Source: Christensenella sp. UBA7703 (lineage in GTDB: Bacteria > Bacillota > Clostridia > Christensenellales > CAG-138). Taken from it: 64,000 nucleotides of DNA. The stretch lies in assembly GCA_002482505.1 (NCBI GenBank), contig DLGD01000038.1, forward strand, positions 139,387 through 203,386, read 5' to 3'. The number at the start of each line of letters is the position of its first letter. Position 1 is the first letter of the stretch. Of this stretch, positions 25,934 through 34,164 are shown piece by piece. The notes under the pieces are model-generated. The model ran no database searches and was not told the DNA's origin. It worked only from the letters and a program-made list of their open reading frames with translations. The position numbers were made by a program, and so were the translations under genes.

Positions 25934-26508
25934 TTATGTTCCCTGCGGAATAACGTTATCAATATAGCACTCCATGGCTGGTTTGACAATTCCTTGGAAT
26001 TGCTTATACACCTCCCACTGGTCGAGCAGAGCACCAAGCGGCATAAGCCAAACCTCGCGCTCCGACCGTCCCAGCAGGGTCACCCCATAGAAAATCAGTC
26101 GGGCAAACAGTTCTTCGTCATTTGCCCGACCTGTGCGTTTTTTGAGGGCTCCTCCTCGCTTTCGACATAGCGTTTGGTTCCCTTGACCATCGCTTCCATG
26201 ATCGCAGTCTTGTAACCGGAGAGATCCAGCGGTGTGGTGAGCAGCTCGACTGCTTCCTCGGTTAAAAGCTCACGCTTGTTATCCGGCTCAAGAAGGTTGT
26301 GCACGAGCGTGCTCTGATTGGCGAGCAGCGTGATCAGCCACACCACCTCATCCAGCGCCAGCTCGAAGTTCTCTGCTTTCATAAGCTTGTCGCCAAGATG
26401 CTCTAGCCCGCCGTAACGCTTCGCGATCTCTTTGGTCGCGCGGGTGGTCAGGAGCATTTCATACTCCCGATTACCGATCTGGATCATCGCGCCTCTGTCA
26501 TTTTCCAT
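25934..26508 (-). CDS. Tail assembly chaperone gpGT-type frameshift product
   Basis: Reading the chaperone gene to the heptamer at 26143-26137 and slipping back one base gives a 191-residue protein: 124 residues of the short form plus a 67-residue extension that stays open to a TAA at 25936-25934. The extension contains FARLIFYGVTLLGRS and LMPLGALLDQWEVY, the pattern seen in gpGT-type extensions of clostridial phages. The longer form would bring the chaperone to tape measure and tail tube protein. Confidence 0.85.
25961..25989 (-). promoter_or_regulatory. Candidate promoter of the HD cargo gene
   Basis: On the minus strand, TTGTCA (25989-25984), 17-base spacer, TATATT (25966-25961), 48 bases before the HD start codon. 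It lies inside the coding sequence of the chaperone extension. Confidence 0.6.
26095..26508 (-). CDS. Tail assembly chaperone, short form (gpG-type)
   Basis: 137 residues when read without frameshift, ending ...NAQVGQMTKNCLPD. It lies between the major tail protein and the tape measure, where lambda-like phages encode gpG. A mostly helical acidic protein (TRATKEIAKRYGGLEHLGDKL) that helps the tail shaft assemble on the tape measure. Most ribosomes should make this form. Confidence 0.82.
   Translation of the reverse strand: MENDRGAMIQIGNREYEMLLTTRATKEIAKRYGGLEHLGDKLMKAENFELALDEVVWLITLLANQSTLVHNLLEPDNKRELLTEEAVELLTTPLDLSGYKTAIMEAMVKGTKRYVESEEEPSKNAQVGQMTKNCLPD
26137..26143 (-). other. Programmed -1 frameshift site
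   Basis: Minus-strand heptamer A AAA AAC, set in the codons TCA AAA AAC of the chaperone. It matches the X XXY YYZ rule in the right register, and the -1 frame beyond is open for 67 codons. Confidence 0.9.
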
Positions 26509-26511
26509 CTG

Positions 26512-27102
26512 TTAACCCTCCGCCGCAAATGTCGGCTCGTAAACCTGCGTGTACCAACTCGAGATCGTCGCGGCCGGTACGCTCGTATCATCCTCGTTGA
26601 CCTCCGCTTTCCACGGATGCTTGCCCTGTCCGTCAAGCTTATTGCGTCGAATGATCGTTCCCTCGATCGACGGGGTCGAGAACGTGATGTTGTCGCCCTT
26701 CGTCTGCAGGTTCGTCGCGGGAATACCAAACACAACGCGGTATAGCCAGAAGTAACGATATTTGCCGTTGCTCTTCTTCGCGCGGAATCCGATCGCGACA
26801 GGCTGTCCGCCGTTCTCGCTCTGGGAAATTAGCACGTTGTTATCGTCGATCTGCGATCCGGTGAGATCGCTCGCGACCGCCGCGCCGATGTTGTCGATGC
26901 CCAGCGTCAGCGTACCGCTCTTAAACTCTTTGACCACCTCGGCAGCGCCATCGTCAGCGAAAAGCGTTGCTTCGTTGATATCGATCTTCAATTCTGCGGA
27001 CATTGCCTTAGCAAGCGATGCGGGCGCGGCGTATGTCTCGTCGCCGTTCGCGCCTTCGGTGATCTTCGCGTAATACAATTTATCCAACCCGATGGTTGCC
27101 AT
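26512..27102 (-). CDS. Major tail (tube) protein
   Basis: 196 residues, beginning MATIGLDKLYYAKITEG, a start common to clostridial siphophage tail tube proteins, with a beta-rich body (FRAKKSNGKYRYFWLYRV). It forms the hollow tail tube polymerised on the tape measure. The gene precedes the frameshifted chaperone and follows the tail terminator gene with no gap. Confidence 0.82.
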   Translation of the reverse strand: MATIGLDKLYYAKITEGANGDETYAAPASLAKAMSAELKIDINEATLFADDGAAEVVKEFKSGTLTLGIDNIGAAVASDLTGSQIDDNNVLISQSENGGQPVAIGFRAKKSNGKYRYFWLYRVVFGIPATNLQTKGDNITFSTPSIEGTIIRRNKLDGQGKHPWKAEVNEDDTSVPAATISSWYTQVYEPTFAAEG

Positions 27103-27444
27103 CTAATCTTCCTCCATATATTCCTTTGCCACATCAATAGCAAAGTGGTGATAACCCGTGTCCTCTTCCAGTCCGATATATCTGCGTTCCGACACTAGAA
27201 AACCCGCCGAAGGTAGCAGTCGAACGAGCAGTCGCTTCTTTGCGCCATAGTTGCCCTTCGAAAAGAGCGACAGCCGCGCTTCCTCGATATTCATTCCCGG
27301 CTTATCATCGGTGAACAGCGCGAAATGCTCTGAGATCGGCGTGATCACAACGTACTCGTCCGGCGCGGTACCGGAGAAAACGCCGGTCTCCACAGGAAGT
27401 CCGGCGCTCACAACAAGAATATTCAATTCTTCCAGCATGCTCAT
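27103..27444 (-). CDS. Tail terminator / minor capsid-type protein
   Basis: 113 residues in the usual tail-terminator slot between the HK97 gp10-like gene and the major tail protein. The sequence is compact alpha/beta (TGVFSGTAPDEYVVITPISEHF) as in tail completion proteins. Its ATG overlaps the stop of the upstream gene. Assignment rests mainly on size and position. Confidence 0.65.
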   Translation of the reverse strand: MSMLEELNILVVSAGLPVETGVFSGTAPDEYVVITPISEHFALFTDDKPGMNIEEARLSLFSKGNYGAKKRLLVRLLPSAGFLVSERRYIGLEEDTGYHHFAIDVAKEYMEED

Positions 27445-27869
27445 GGCAGGTTCAGCTCCTCTTTCAAAACGCGCTGCATCTCCTCAATGCACGGCTTCCG
27501 GCTCGAGGATTTGGTCTGCTTCAGAAACGGCTTCGGCGGCTGACCGTGTTTGCCATATTCCAGGACGTTAGCGAGCATGGCGTTGCTCACATCACCGCGT
27601 CCCTCGGAAAACCCGACCTTCACATCCAAATTTCCGTCGCGATCCAGCTTCGCGGGAGATACGCCAAGCGACGCGGCAAGCTTGCCGGTCGAGCGTGATT
27701 TATACTTCGTGCCTCGCCCGATTGCCGCTTGCAAGTTCGATTTCATCTTCTCCATGACGACCTTACCGCCTGCCGCGAGCGCTTTGGGAATCGCCGCATC
27801 GAGCGCGTTGCCCATACCGGCGATCTGATCCATGAAGCCACTAGGCATCTCGATCTTCACCTTAGCCAT
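27441..27869 (-). CDS. HK97 gp10-like head-tail protein
   Basis: 142 residues with the pattern of the HK97-gp10 family: a helical N-terminal half with AIPKALAAGGKVVMEKMKSN, a middle GTKYKSRSTGKLAASLGV, and a C-terminal YGKHGQPPKPFL motif typical of the family. It takes part in joining head and tail. Overlaps both neighbours by a few bases. Confidence 0.8.
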   Translation of the reverse strand: MAKVKIEMPSGFMDQIAGMGNALDAAIPKALAAGGKVVMEKMKSNLQAAIGRGTKYKSRSTGKLAASLGVSPAKLDRDGNLDVKVGFSEGRGDVSNAMLANVLEYGKHGQPPKPFLKQTKSSSRKPCIEEMQRVLKEELNLP

Positions 27870-28194
27870 CTGGCGTCACCTTCTTTGCCAGCACCTCAAT
27901 GTACATGCCTCTGCCCTTTACATCCTCGACGGAGGTGATTTTAAAGCGATTATTCTCGCAAAGGATCACGTGCGCTGTGGTTACGGTCAGGCCTGGGATG
28001 ACGCGAAATCGGAACAGATCCGTCGCCTCTGAAAAGGCAGCACGGTTGACCCATTTCTGAGAACCGTGCCGCCCTTCCTGGTAAGCATGGATGGATACGA
28101 GGATGTTATCCGTTTTCGTTGCGAACCCTTCCGTGTCCTTCGTCACTACTTCCTGCACGATCGAAATCGGTGTGTTCGTTCTGCCGAAGCTCAT
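27862..28194 (-). CDS. Head closure / head-tail adaptor protein
   Basis: 110 residues. The ATG at 28194 overlaps the upstream stop as ATGA and follows GGAAGG. The beta-rich sequence, with VHIYQEG-like and RFRVIPGLTVTTAHVI segments, matches phage head-tail joining (SPP1 gp16-like) proteins. Position between connector and gp10-like gene supports the call. Confidence 0.7.
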   Translation of the reverse strand: MSFGRTNTPISIVQEVVTKDTEGFATKTDNILVSIHAYQEGRHGSQKWVNRAAFSEATDLFRFRVIPGLTVTTAHVILCENNRFKITSVEDVKGRGMYIEVLAKKVTPDG

Positions 28195-28508
28195 GAGCCC
28201 ACCTTCCAATCACGGTCAAGGCGAAGCAGGGTGTTCACCGTGTTCCACACCTGTTGCCCCGCCTGCACATTATCCGCAAAGAATCCGCCTGTACTACCAT
28301 CCCGGCTTTCGTAGAAATGGGACGCCAGCATGATCACCGCTGTCTCGGTCGTTGGCGGCATACCCGCCACTTCGTATGTTCCGGCAGTCATGTGCTGGTA
28401 GCTCTCCGCATATGCAACGGCGGCGTCGATCAGACGCTGGAGGAGTTCATCGTCGGCGTCGTGCGTCAGGATCAGGTTCGCCTTGACCTTAGTTAGCAGC
28501 GTCGTCAT
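28191..28508 (-). CDS. Head-tail connector (gp6-like)
   Basis: 105 residues, mostly helical: KVKANLILTHDADDELLQRLIDAA at the start, then TAVIMLASHFYESRD, the pattern of gp6/gp15-like connectors that form a ring under the portal. It lies next to the capsid genes in the expected order. Confidence 0.78.
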   Translation of the reverse strand: MTTLLTKVKANLILTHDADDELLQRLIDAAVAYAESYQHMTAGTYEVAGMPPTTETAVIMLASHFYESRDGSTGGFFADNVQAGQQVWNTVNTLLRLDRDWKVGS

Positions 28509-28509
28509 C

Positions 28510-28806
28510 TCACATCGAACCCGGCTGGTCTGCCATCATGATCCCAGCGTCCTTGAGCTTTTGCAGCAAAGCGTTGAAATCGCTCGTGAGGTCGGAGATT
28601 GTCGTTGCGGCGCTCTCCGCTTGATTCGTCGCCTGATACACGCTGCCAGCGGTTTGCTCAGTTGCATATCCCGATTGCAAGCCGGTGACGGTGGCGGTAT
28701 CCAGCACCTCCAGAGTACCGCCAATCACCAACCGATCCCCACCGTCGGTGAGGTAGTTTTTACAGTTGCGGGTCTCGTCCCCCGCCGGAGTCTCAATGAT
28801 TTCCAT
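28510..28806 (-). CDS. Head fiber-like small protein
   Basis: 98 residues. The segment DGGDRLVIGGTLEVLDTATV followed by an Ala/Thr/Gln-rich helical end resembles N-terminal parts of phage head fibre proteins. It directly follows the capsid gene. The role on the capsid surface is an inference from resemblance and position. Confidence 0.55.
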   Translation of the reverse strand: MEIIETPAGDETRNCKNYLTDGGDRLVIGGTLEVLDTATVTGLQSGYATEQTAGSVYQATNQAESAATTISDLTSDFNALLQKLKDAGIMMADQPGSM

Positions 28807-28818
28807 AAACCCCCTCCG

Positions 28819-30018
28819 TTACGCTTTCTGCTGCAGAACCTTGATCGCTTCGGGGAGGATGAGCTTGCCGTCGACGCGCTGCGTCGCCATGAAGCCAATC
28901 TGGCCAGTGGTGGCAAACAGCTCATTCAAGCGCTTGAAGGAACGGCCCTGGCGGTCAGCAATCCAGTAGTATCCGAAATCGCCGAACGCGACCGACTTCG
29001 CGCCCGCCGCGATCGTCGGAACATAGGCAGACGTATGCACCGGACGATTCAGAATCGAATCGGGTGTATTGGCCGTCAACGCCGGCTGCCAGAGATACTG
29101 GCCCTGACCGTCCTTGAGTTTCCGAATCGCTTTCACCGTCGCGTCGTTCATGACGAAAACGGCCTTCTTCCGATACGGCGATTTCAGGCTGTAGAACAGG
29201 TCGAGCACTTCATCGACGGTAATCGCCGCGGATGCAGCCGCGGTGACGCCCACCTGTGCGCCGCCGGTCGCGTGGAAAATGCCGGTCGGTTTCCCGTCCG
29301 CATCTCCGACGAAGAAGGCTTCCTCTTCCTTATGCCCGATCCGGCGTGCGAACTCTGTCGTGATATAGCTCTGCAGATCGAAAACAGAGTCGTTGAGCAG
29401 CTCGTCCGATACCTTGATGAACGTACCGAGCTTGAACGCGCCGATCGAGGTCTGACCGAATGCCTCGTCGCTTTCAGGAACGAGTTCTTCTTCGTCCAGC
29501 CAGGAAGCGGATCCGTGTGTCGTGACGACAGGGATCTTGCGATCGCCGCTCGACGTCTGGATCACTCGCGCGAGGGTACGGAAGATGTTCTCTTCCTCGA
29601 GTGCGTCGACCAACGTACGCTCGAATTCGTCCGGCGCAAGATATCCGCCTTCGCTGTCTGTACCGATCTGAAGCGCATTGACCACATCATAGCGCGGATT
29701 CTTCGCGCGCATGACGTTCCAGAACGCTTTCCGATATTCATCGGAAGCGCGGCCAGACTTCGAATCCATGCCATTTCCGGCAGGCTTGTTGGTCAAAGGA
29801 TCGGCGGTGGGCTTGCTCAGCTCGGCATCCAACGCCGCCTGTCGTTCAAGCCGATCGATTTCCTTGCCGAGGTTCACGACATCAGCTTCCATCTTATCGT
29901 AGGTAGCCACGTCTTCAGCGGATAGAAGGCCATCGTTACCGCGCTTCGTATCTAGAAATGCTTTGGCTGCATCCCACGCTTTGGCGCGCTTTTCGCGGAG
30001 TTCCTGAATCTGATTCAT
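28819..30018 (-). CDS. Major capsid protein, HK97 fold
   Basis: 399 residues: an N-terminal coiled-coil delta domain (about 1-100, rich in Glu and Lys) that would be cut off during maturation, then the HK97 fold starting near GTDSEGGYLAPDEFERTLVD. Further family segments include TRVIQTSSGDRKIPVV-like strands and SVAFGDFGYYWIADRQGRS. It follows the protease gene as in HK97. Confidence 0.92.
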   Translation of the reverse strand: MNQIQELREKRAKAWDAAKAFLDTKRGNDGLLSAEDVATYDKMEADVVNLGKEIDRLERQAALDAELSKPTADPLTNKPAGNGMDSKSGRASDEYRKAFWNVMRAKNPRYDVVNALQIGTDSEGGYLAPDEFERTLVDALEEENIFRTLARVIQTSSGDRKIPVVTTHGSASWLDEEELVPESDEAFGQTSIGAFKLGTFIKVSDELLNDSVFDLQSYITTEFARRIGHKEEEAFFVGDADGKPTGIFHATGGAQVGVTAAASAAITVDEVLDLFYSLKSPYRKKAVFVMNDATVKAIRKLKDGQGQYLWQPALTANTPDSILNRPVHTSAYVPTIAAGAKSVAFGDFGYYWIADRQGRSFKRLNELFATTGQIGFMATQRVDGKLILPEAIKVLQQKA

Positions 30019-30029
30019 ATTTCTCTCCT

Positions 30030-30719
30030 TTATTTCTTCAAAAGACTGAGCCGCTGATAAAGCGGCTCGGAAGGGTGCTTGTGTTCTGTTTTCGGGATTT
30101 TGCTCAGGAGCGAGTTTGTCACCGCGCGGCGGCTAAATTGGTAGCCATTGATCGAGGTACCGTCTGGCACACCCGTGTCGCGTGTCAGGATACCATCAGC
30201 GAACCCAAGCTCGATCGCCTTTTGCGCATTCATCCACGTCTCAGCATCCATGAGGTGCGCAATCTTCGCGCGGGATATACCCGTTTTCAGCTCATATGCG
30301 TTGATGATGCTTTCCTTCACCTCATCCAGCATTGCGATCGCCTTTTGCATTTCTTCGCTATCGCCAATTGCTACCGTCAATGGGTTATGGATCATGAGTA
30401 AGCTGGTCGGGGCCATGAGCACTTCGGTGCCGGCCATAGCGATCACCGACGCGGCGCTTGCCGCGATACCGTCGATCTTGACGGTAACCCGACCCTTGTA
30501 CTCCATGAGCATGGTGTAGATCTGGCTTGCTGCGACGCAATCGCCACCTGGGCTATTGACCCAAATCACGACGTCGCCCGTGGCGGCGTTTAGCTGCTCC
30601 CGAAACAGTTTCGGCGTGACGTCGTCGTCAAACCAGCTCTCTTCGGCAATCACGCCGTCGATGGTCAATGTGCGGATGCCGTCTTCATTGCGCACCCAAT
30701 TCCAAAATTGTCGTTTCAA
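30030..30719 (-). CDS. ClpP-type prohead protease
   Basis: 229 residues with the ClpP/crotonase fold: NSPGGDCVAASQIY, the nucleophile Ser in DGIAASAASVIAMAG, His in LLMIHNPLT, and Asp in LMDAETWM complete the triad. In this phage group it matures the capsid by removing the delta domain. Its ATG lies within the end of the portal gene (4-base overlap). Confidence 0.9.
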   Translation of the reverse strand: MKRQFWNWVRNEDGIRTLTIDGVIAEESWFDDDVTPKLFREQLNAATGDVVIWVNSPGGDCVAASQIYTMLMEYKGRVTVKIDGIAASAASVIAMAGTEVLMAPTSLLMIHNPLTVAIGDSEEMQKAIAMLDEVKESIINAYELKTGISRAKIAHLMDAETWMNAQKAIELGFADGILTRDTGVPDGTSINGYQFSRRAVTNSLLSKIPKTEHKHPSEPLYQRLSLLKK

Positions 30720-31975
30720 GAAGAATCCTCCTTTTTCTGCTGTGCTCCCCCGAACAACCCAGCGTCCTCCAGCTTTGTCATGGCTCCGTTGATGAGATAC
30801 AAATCACCACCGAGCTCCGGCGCGATACGATCGAGGTTTTCAAGTTCGCGGATATCGTTAGCGCTCATCCAACCGTTTTGGCGAGCTGTAGCGTATCCGG
30901 TCATGCGCGAGGCGTAATCGCCGCGCAAAAGGCCATCAACGTTGAACTTGATAAAGTACGTCGGCTTTTCGCTCTCGCTGAATAGTACCCGGCACATACT
31001 TTGCTCCCAGCGCACAACCCAGGGATCGAGGGTGTACTTCACAAACTCCAGCGACTGTTGCTCGATGTTGCTAAACGACGACTTCTCCAAGTCCGCCAAC
31101 ATATGCGGAGGCACGCGAAAGATGCGAGCGATTTCGTTGATCTGGAATTTGCGTGTCTCCAAAAACTGTGCTTGCTCGGGCGCGATGCCGATCGCCGTAT
31201 ACTTCATCCCCTCTTCGAGAACCGCGATTTTGTGCGCGTTCGCGCTGCCCTGATATGCTGAATTCCAGCTTTCCTTGACGCGAATCGGATCCTTGATAGT
31301 GCCGGGGTGTTCCAGTACACCAGACGGAGCCGCGCCGTTCGCGAAGAACTTTGCGCCATATTCTTCAGTCGCAATCGCTAATCCGATCGCGTTCTTCGCC
31401 ATAGCGATGGGGCTGTAGCCAATTAGGCCGTCGAAGCCAAGTCCGGGAATGTGTAGAACATCCGAGGGGGTAAGCGTTATCTGTGACGATTTCCCGAGTG
31501 TGCTCGGATCCTCCGACCCGCGCTGATACAAATAAAAAAGCCGGCCGTTCTGATCACGGTCGACTGTCATTTTGTTCGGCGTGAGCGGGTAAAGCGCGAC
31601 TACTTCGCCTCTGGCGTTTCGGATGATCTGCGCGTAGGCGTTACCCCATAGGAGCAGGTGGCTCATGAGCGTCTCCCGAAACGCGAAACTAGTCATCTCA
31701 GGGTTCGGTTCGTCGTGAAGCAGCCGGTAGAGCGGGTGCTTGAATGCCTTTTCTTTGCCGCCGCTGTCGTTAAATTTGTAGACATTCAGCGGTAGTCCGG
31801 CAACGGTCTCCGACAGAATTCTCACACAAGAGTACACCGCCGTCATCTGCATGGCGGTCGTTTCGTTCACCGGTTTCCCGCTCGATGTACCGCCGAAGAA
31901 GAAGCTGTAGCGGCTGCCGTTGAGGGAATCTTTCGGTTTATCGCGGGAGTGGAAAATTGCTCGAAGTGGATTCAT
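30716..31975 (-). CDS. Portal protein, HK97 family
   Basis: 419 residues with family features such as TAVYSCVRILSETVAGLPLNVY, HPLYRLLHDEPNPEMTSF and GFDGLIGYSPIAMAKNAIGLA. The protein forms the dodecameric DNA entry ring. It is followed by the protease and preceded, after a plus-strand cargo gene, by the terminase. Confidence 0.92.
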   Translation of the reverse strand: MNPLRAIFHSRDKPKDSLNGSRYSFFFGGTSSGKPVNETTAMQMTAVYSCVRILSETVAGLPLNVYKFNDSGGKEKAFKHPLYRLLHDEPNPEMTSFAFRETLMSHLLLWGNAYAQIIRNARGEVVALYPLTPNKMTVDRDQNGRLFYLYQRGSEDPSTLGKSSQITLTPSDVLHIPGLGFDGLIGYSPIAMAKNAIGLAIATEEYGAKFFANGAAPSGVLEHPGTIKDPIRVKESWNSAYQGSANAHKIAVLEEGMKYTAIGIAPEQAQFLETRKFQINEIARIFRVPPHMLADLEKSSFSNIEQQSLEFVKYTLDPWVVRWEQSMCRVLFSESEKPTYFIKFNVDGLLRGDYASRMTGYATARQNGWMSANDIRELENLDRIAPELGGDLYLINGAMTKLEDAGLFGGAQQKKEDSS

Positions 31976-31999
31976 GCGTTTCCTCCATGGAACATTTGA

Positions 32000-32028
32000 T
32001 TGACATACACAAAAAAAAGCAGTACAGT
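32000..32028 (+). promoter_or_regulatory. Promoter of the zinc-ribbon cargo gene
   Basis: TTGACA (32000-32005), 17-base spacer, TACAGT (32023-32028). The transcript would begin near 32035 with a 9-bp hairpin (32035-32043 with 32052-32060, one G-U pair). Confidence 0.75.
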
Positions 32029-32081
32029 GGCACTTGTGTGGTGTATTTTCGCACCATACAATATTTTATTTGAGGTATTAG

Positions 32082-32378
32082 ATGTACAGCGACAAGACCA
32101 TCGTCTGCAAAGATTGCGGACAAGAATTCACCTTTACTGCCAACGAGCAAGAGTTTTTCGCCGAAAAAGGTTTTACGAACGAACCGCAGCGCTGCAAGTC
32201 CTGCCGTGTTGCTCGTAAAAACAATGGCGGTTCCCGCGATGGCGGATACCGCGACAACTCGCAGCGTCAGATGTACGATGCAGTGTGCTCGGATTGCGGA
32301 AGGCCCTGTCAGGTTCCGTTCCAACCGCGTACGGACCGACCGATCAAGTGCAGCGATTGCTTCAGAAGCAACAGGTAA
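32082..32378 (+). CDS. Zinc-ribbon protein (cargo gene)
   Basis: 98 residues with two zinc-ribbon units. The first has CKDC and CKSC about 30 residues apart with EFTFTANEQEFF between. The second has CSDC and a final CSDC, with PCQVPFQPRTDRPIKC between. Similar CxxC-x17-CxxC proteins occur widely without a settled role, possibly in RNA or ribosome contact. A GAGGT site precedes the ATG. It runs against the phage genes between portal and terminase, with its own promoter and terminator. Confidence 0.82.
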   Translation: MYSDKTIVCKDCGQEFTFTANEQEFFAEKGFTNEPQRCKSCRVARKNNGGSRDGGYRDNSQRQMYDAVCSDCGRPCQVPFQPRTDRPIKCSDCFRSNR

Positions 32379-32382
32379 TTTC

Positions 32383-32412
32383 AAAGGCACATCCTTAACC
32401 GGATGTGCCTTT
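32383..32412 (+). terminator. Terminator of the zinc-ribbon gene
   Basis: Perfect 12-bp stem AAAGGCACATCC (32383-32394)/GGATGTGCCTTT (32401-32412), 6-nt loop, then T-rich sequence. It ends just before the terminase stop codon and could also work leftwards. Confidence 0.9.
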
Positions 32413-32413
32413 T

Positions 32414-34018
32414 CTAAAACACAAGCAATCCTCGGCCATCATAAACGCTGACGCTCTCTCCCCTACCGTTCCGCAACGCCCGGTCCAACGCCATGATCGT
32501 TGCAACAGCACCGTCGATTTTTTCGGTGCTTTTTTCTTTGTCCGGCTTGATATTCCCGGCAGGATCCGTGCGGATGTAGATGTTGTCCATCATCCATCGC
32601 AGTACCGGTTGACCGCCGTGCGCGATCCGCTGCTCCAGCGTCAGCTTCATAAGCTCCTTCGTCGGCGGGGACATGTCCTTAAAGCCCTGACCAAATGGTA
32701 CGACCGTGAATCCCATGCCCTCAAGATTCTGTACCATCTGCACGGCACCCCAACGGTCGAATGCGATCTCGCGGATGTTGTACACATTACCGAGCTGTTC
32801 GATGAATGTCTCGATGAATCCATAATGCACAACGTTTCCTTCGGTCGTCAGTAAAAATCCTTGTTTCTCCCAGAGGTCATAGTTCACATGATCACGCCGA
32901 ACGCGTAGGGCGATGTTATCTTCCGGGATCCAGAAGAACGGAAGGATAAAGTATTTGTCATCTTCATCCAGTGGCGGGAAAACAAGCACGAATGCTGTAA
33001 TGTCCGTGCTGGACGAAAGGTCAAGACCGCCGTAGCAAACACGCCCTTCGAGCGATTTCAGATCGACCGGAAACGCGCATCTATCCCAGATATCCATCGG
33101 CATCCAGCGAATTGCCTGTTTGACCCATTGGTTTAAACGAAGCTGGCGAAATGCGTTCTCTTCGGCGGGATTCTGCTGCGCGCTTTCGCACGCGGCTTTC
33201 ACCTTGTCGATACCTACCGTGATCCCGAGCGACGGATTCGCTTTTTTCCACACCTTCGGATCCGTCCAGGAATCGTTCTCCTCGGTTCCGTAGATGACCG
33301 GGTAAAATGTTGGGTCTGTCTTCCTGCCATCAAGAATGTCTTTGGCTTTCGAATGCACCTCCCAGCAGATGGAGTTGGTGTTGTCTCCCGCAGTGGTGAT
33401 CAGGAAGTACAGCGGCTGCATGCGTGCGTCGCCGCTGCCCTTGGTCATAACGTCAAAAAGGCGGCGGTTCGGCTGCGTGTGCAACTCATCAAAGATAACG
33501 CCGTGTGTGTTGAAACCGTGCTTGTTGGCGACGTCGGCGCTGAGCACCTGATAGTAACTCCCGGTCGGCAGGTACACGATCCGTTTCTGCGATGCTAGGA
33601 TCTTCACGCGCTTCGCCAGCGCCGGACACATGGTGACCATGTCCTTTGCAACCTCGAACACAATCGACGCCTGCTGACGGTCAGCGGCGCAGCCATACAC
33701 TTCGGCGCGCTCTTCGTTGTCGCCGCAGGTTAAAAGCAGCGCGATCGCTGCAGCAAGCTCTGATTTTCCATTCTTCTTTGGTATTTCGATATACGCCGTA
33801 TTGAACTGGCGGTATCCGCTGGGCTTCAGTGTGCCAAACACATCGCGGATGATCTGTTCCTGCCAGTCGATCAACAAAAACGGCTTACCCGCCCATGTAC
33901 CCTTAGTGTGAGAAAGGCATTCGATAAATGCCACAGCATGATCCGCTGCCTGTTTGTCGTAAACCGAATCCTTCGCTTTGAACGGAGTCGGTGTGTACTT
34001 CTTCAGTTTTCGTAACAT
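32414..34018 (-). CDS. Terminase large subunit
   Basis: 534 residues: ATPase domain with an adenine/Walker A region EIPKKNGKSELAAAIA (about 85-100) and Walker B GVIFDELHT, then a nuclease domain with GGLDLSSSTDITAFV and a late DRWGAVQMV segment. It cuts and pumps DNA into the head. The ATG at 34018 has GGAGG upstream; another ATG four codons earlier is possible. P27-type small subunit lies at 37583-38122, with several accessory genes between. Confidence 0.92.
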   Translation of the reverse strand: MLRKLKKYTPTPFKAKDSVYDKQAADHAVAFIECLSHTKGTWAGKPFLLIDWQEQIIRDVFGTLKPSGYRQFNTAYIEIPKKNGKSELAAAIALLLTCGDNEERAEVYGCAADRQQASIVFEVAKDMVTMCPALAKRVKILASQKRIVYLPTGSYYQVLSADVANKHGFNTHGVIFDELHTQPNRRLFDVMTKGSGDARMQPLYFLITTAGDNTNSICWEVHSKAKDILDGRKTDPTFYPVIYGTEENDSWTDPKVWKKANPSLGITVGIDKVKAACESAQQNPAEENAFRQLRLNQWVKQAIRWMPMDIWDRCAFPVDLKSLEGRVCYGGLDLSSSTDITAFVLVFPPLDEDDKYFILPFFWIPEDNIALRVRRDHVNYDLWEKQGFLLTTEGNVVHYGFIETFIEQLGNVYNIREIAFDRWGAVQMVQNLEGMGFTVVPFGQGFKDMSPPTKELMKLTLEQRIAHGGQPVLRWMMDNIYIRTDPAGNIKPDKEKSTEKIDGAVATIMALDRALRNGRGESVSVYDGRGLLVF

Positions 34019-34066
34019 CACCGCCTCCATGGATTTTTTCGCTCAACATTGCAGCGTCGTGATACA

Positions 34067-34094
34067 TTGCGATAATCATGAGAAAGAATATAAT
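34067..34094 (+). promoter_or_regulatory. Candidate promoter of the DUF3592 cargo gene
   Basis: TTGCGA (34067-34072), 16-base spacer, TATAAT (34089-34094). Confidence 0.55.
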
Positions 34095-34164
34095 GATATT
34101 GTGTTCTGCGTTTGGTTCACTGTCTGAAAAGGATACTCAACCGATTTTGAAAGGAGCGTCTTGT

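Noticed and set aside
28483..29925. 480-codon plus-strand frame opposite capsid genes
   Set aside because: Antisense shadow of capsid and connector genes; composition is not protein-like.
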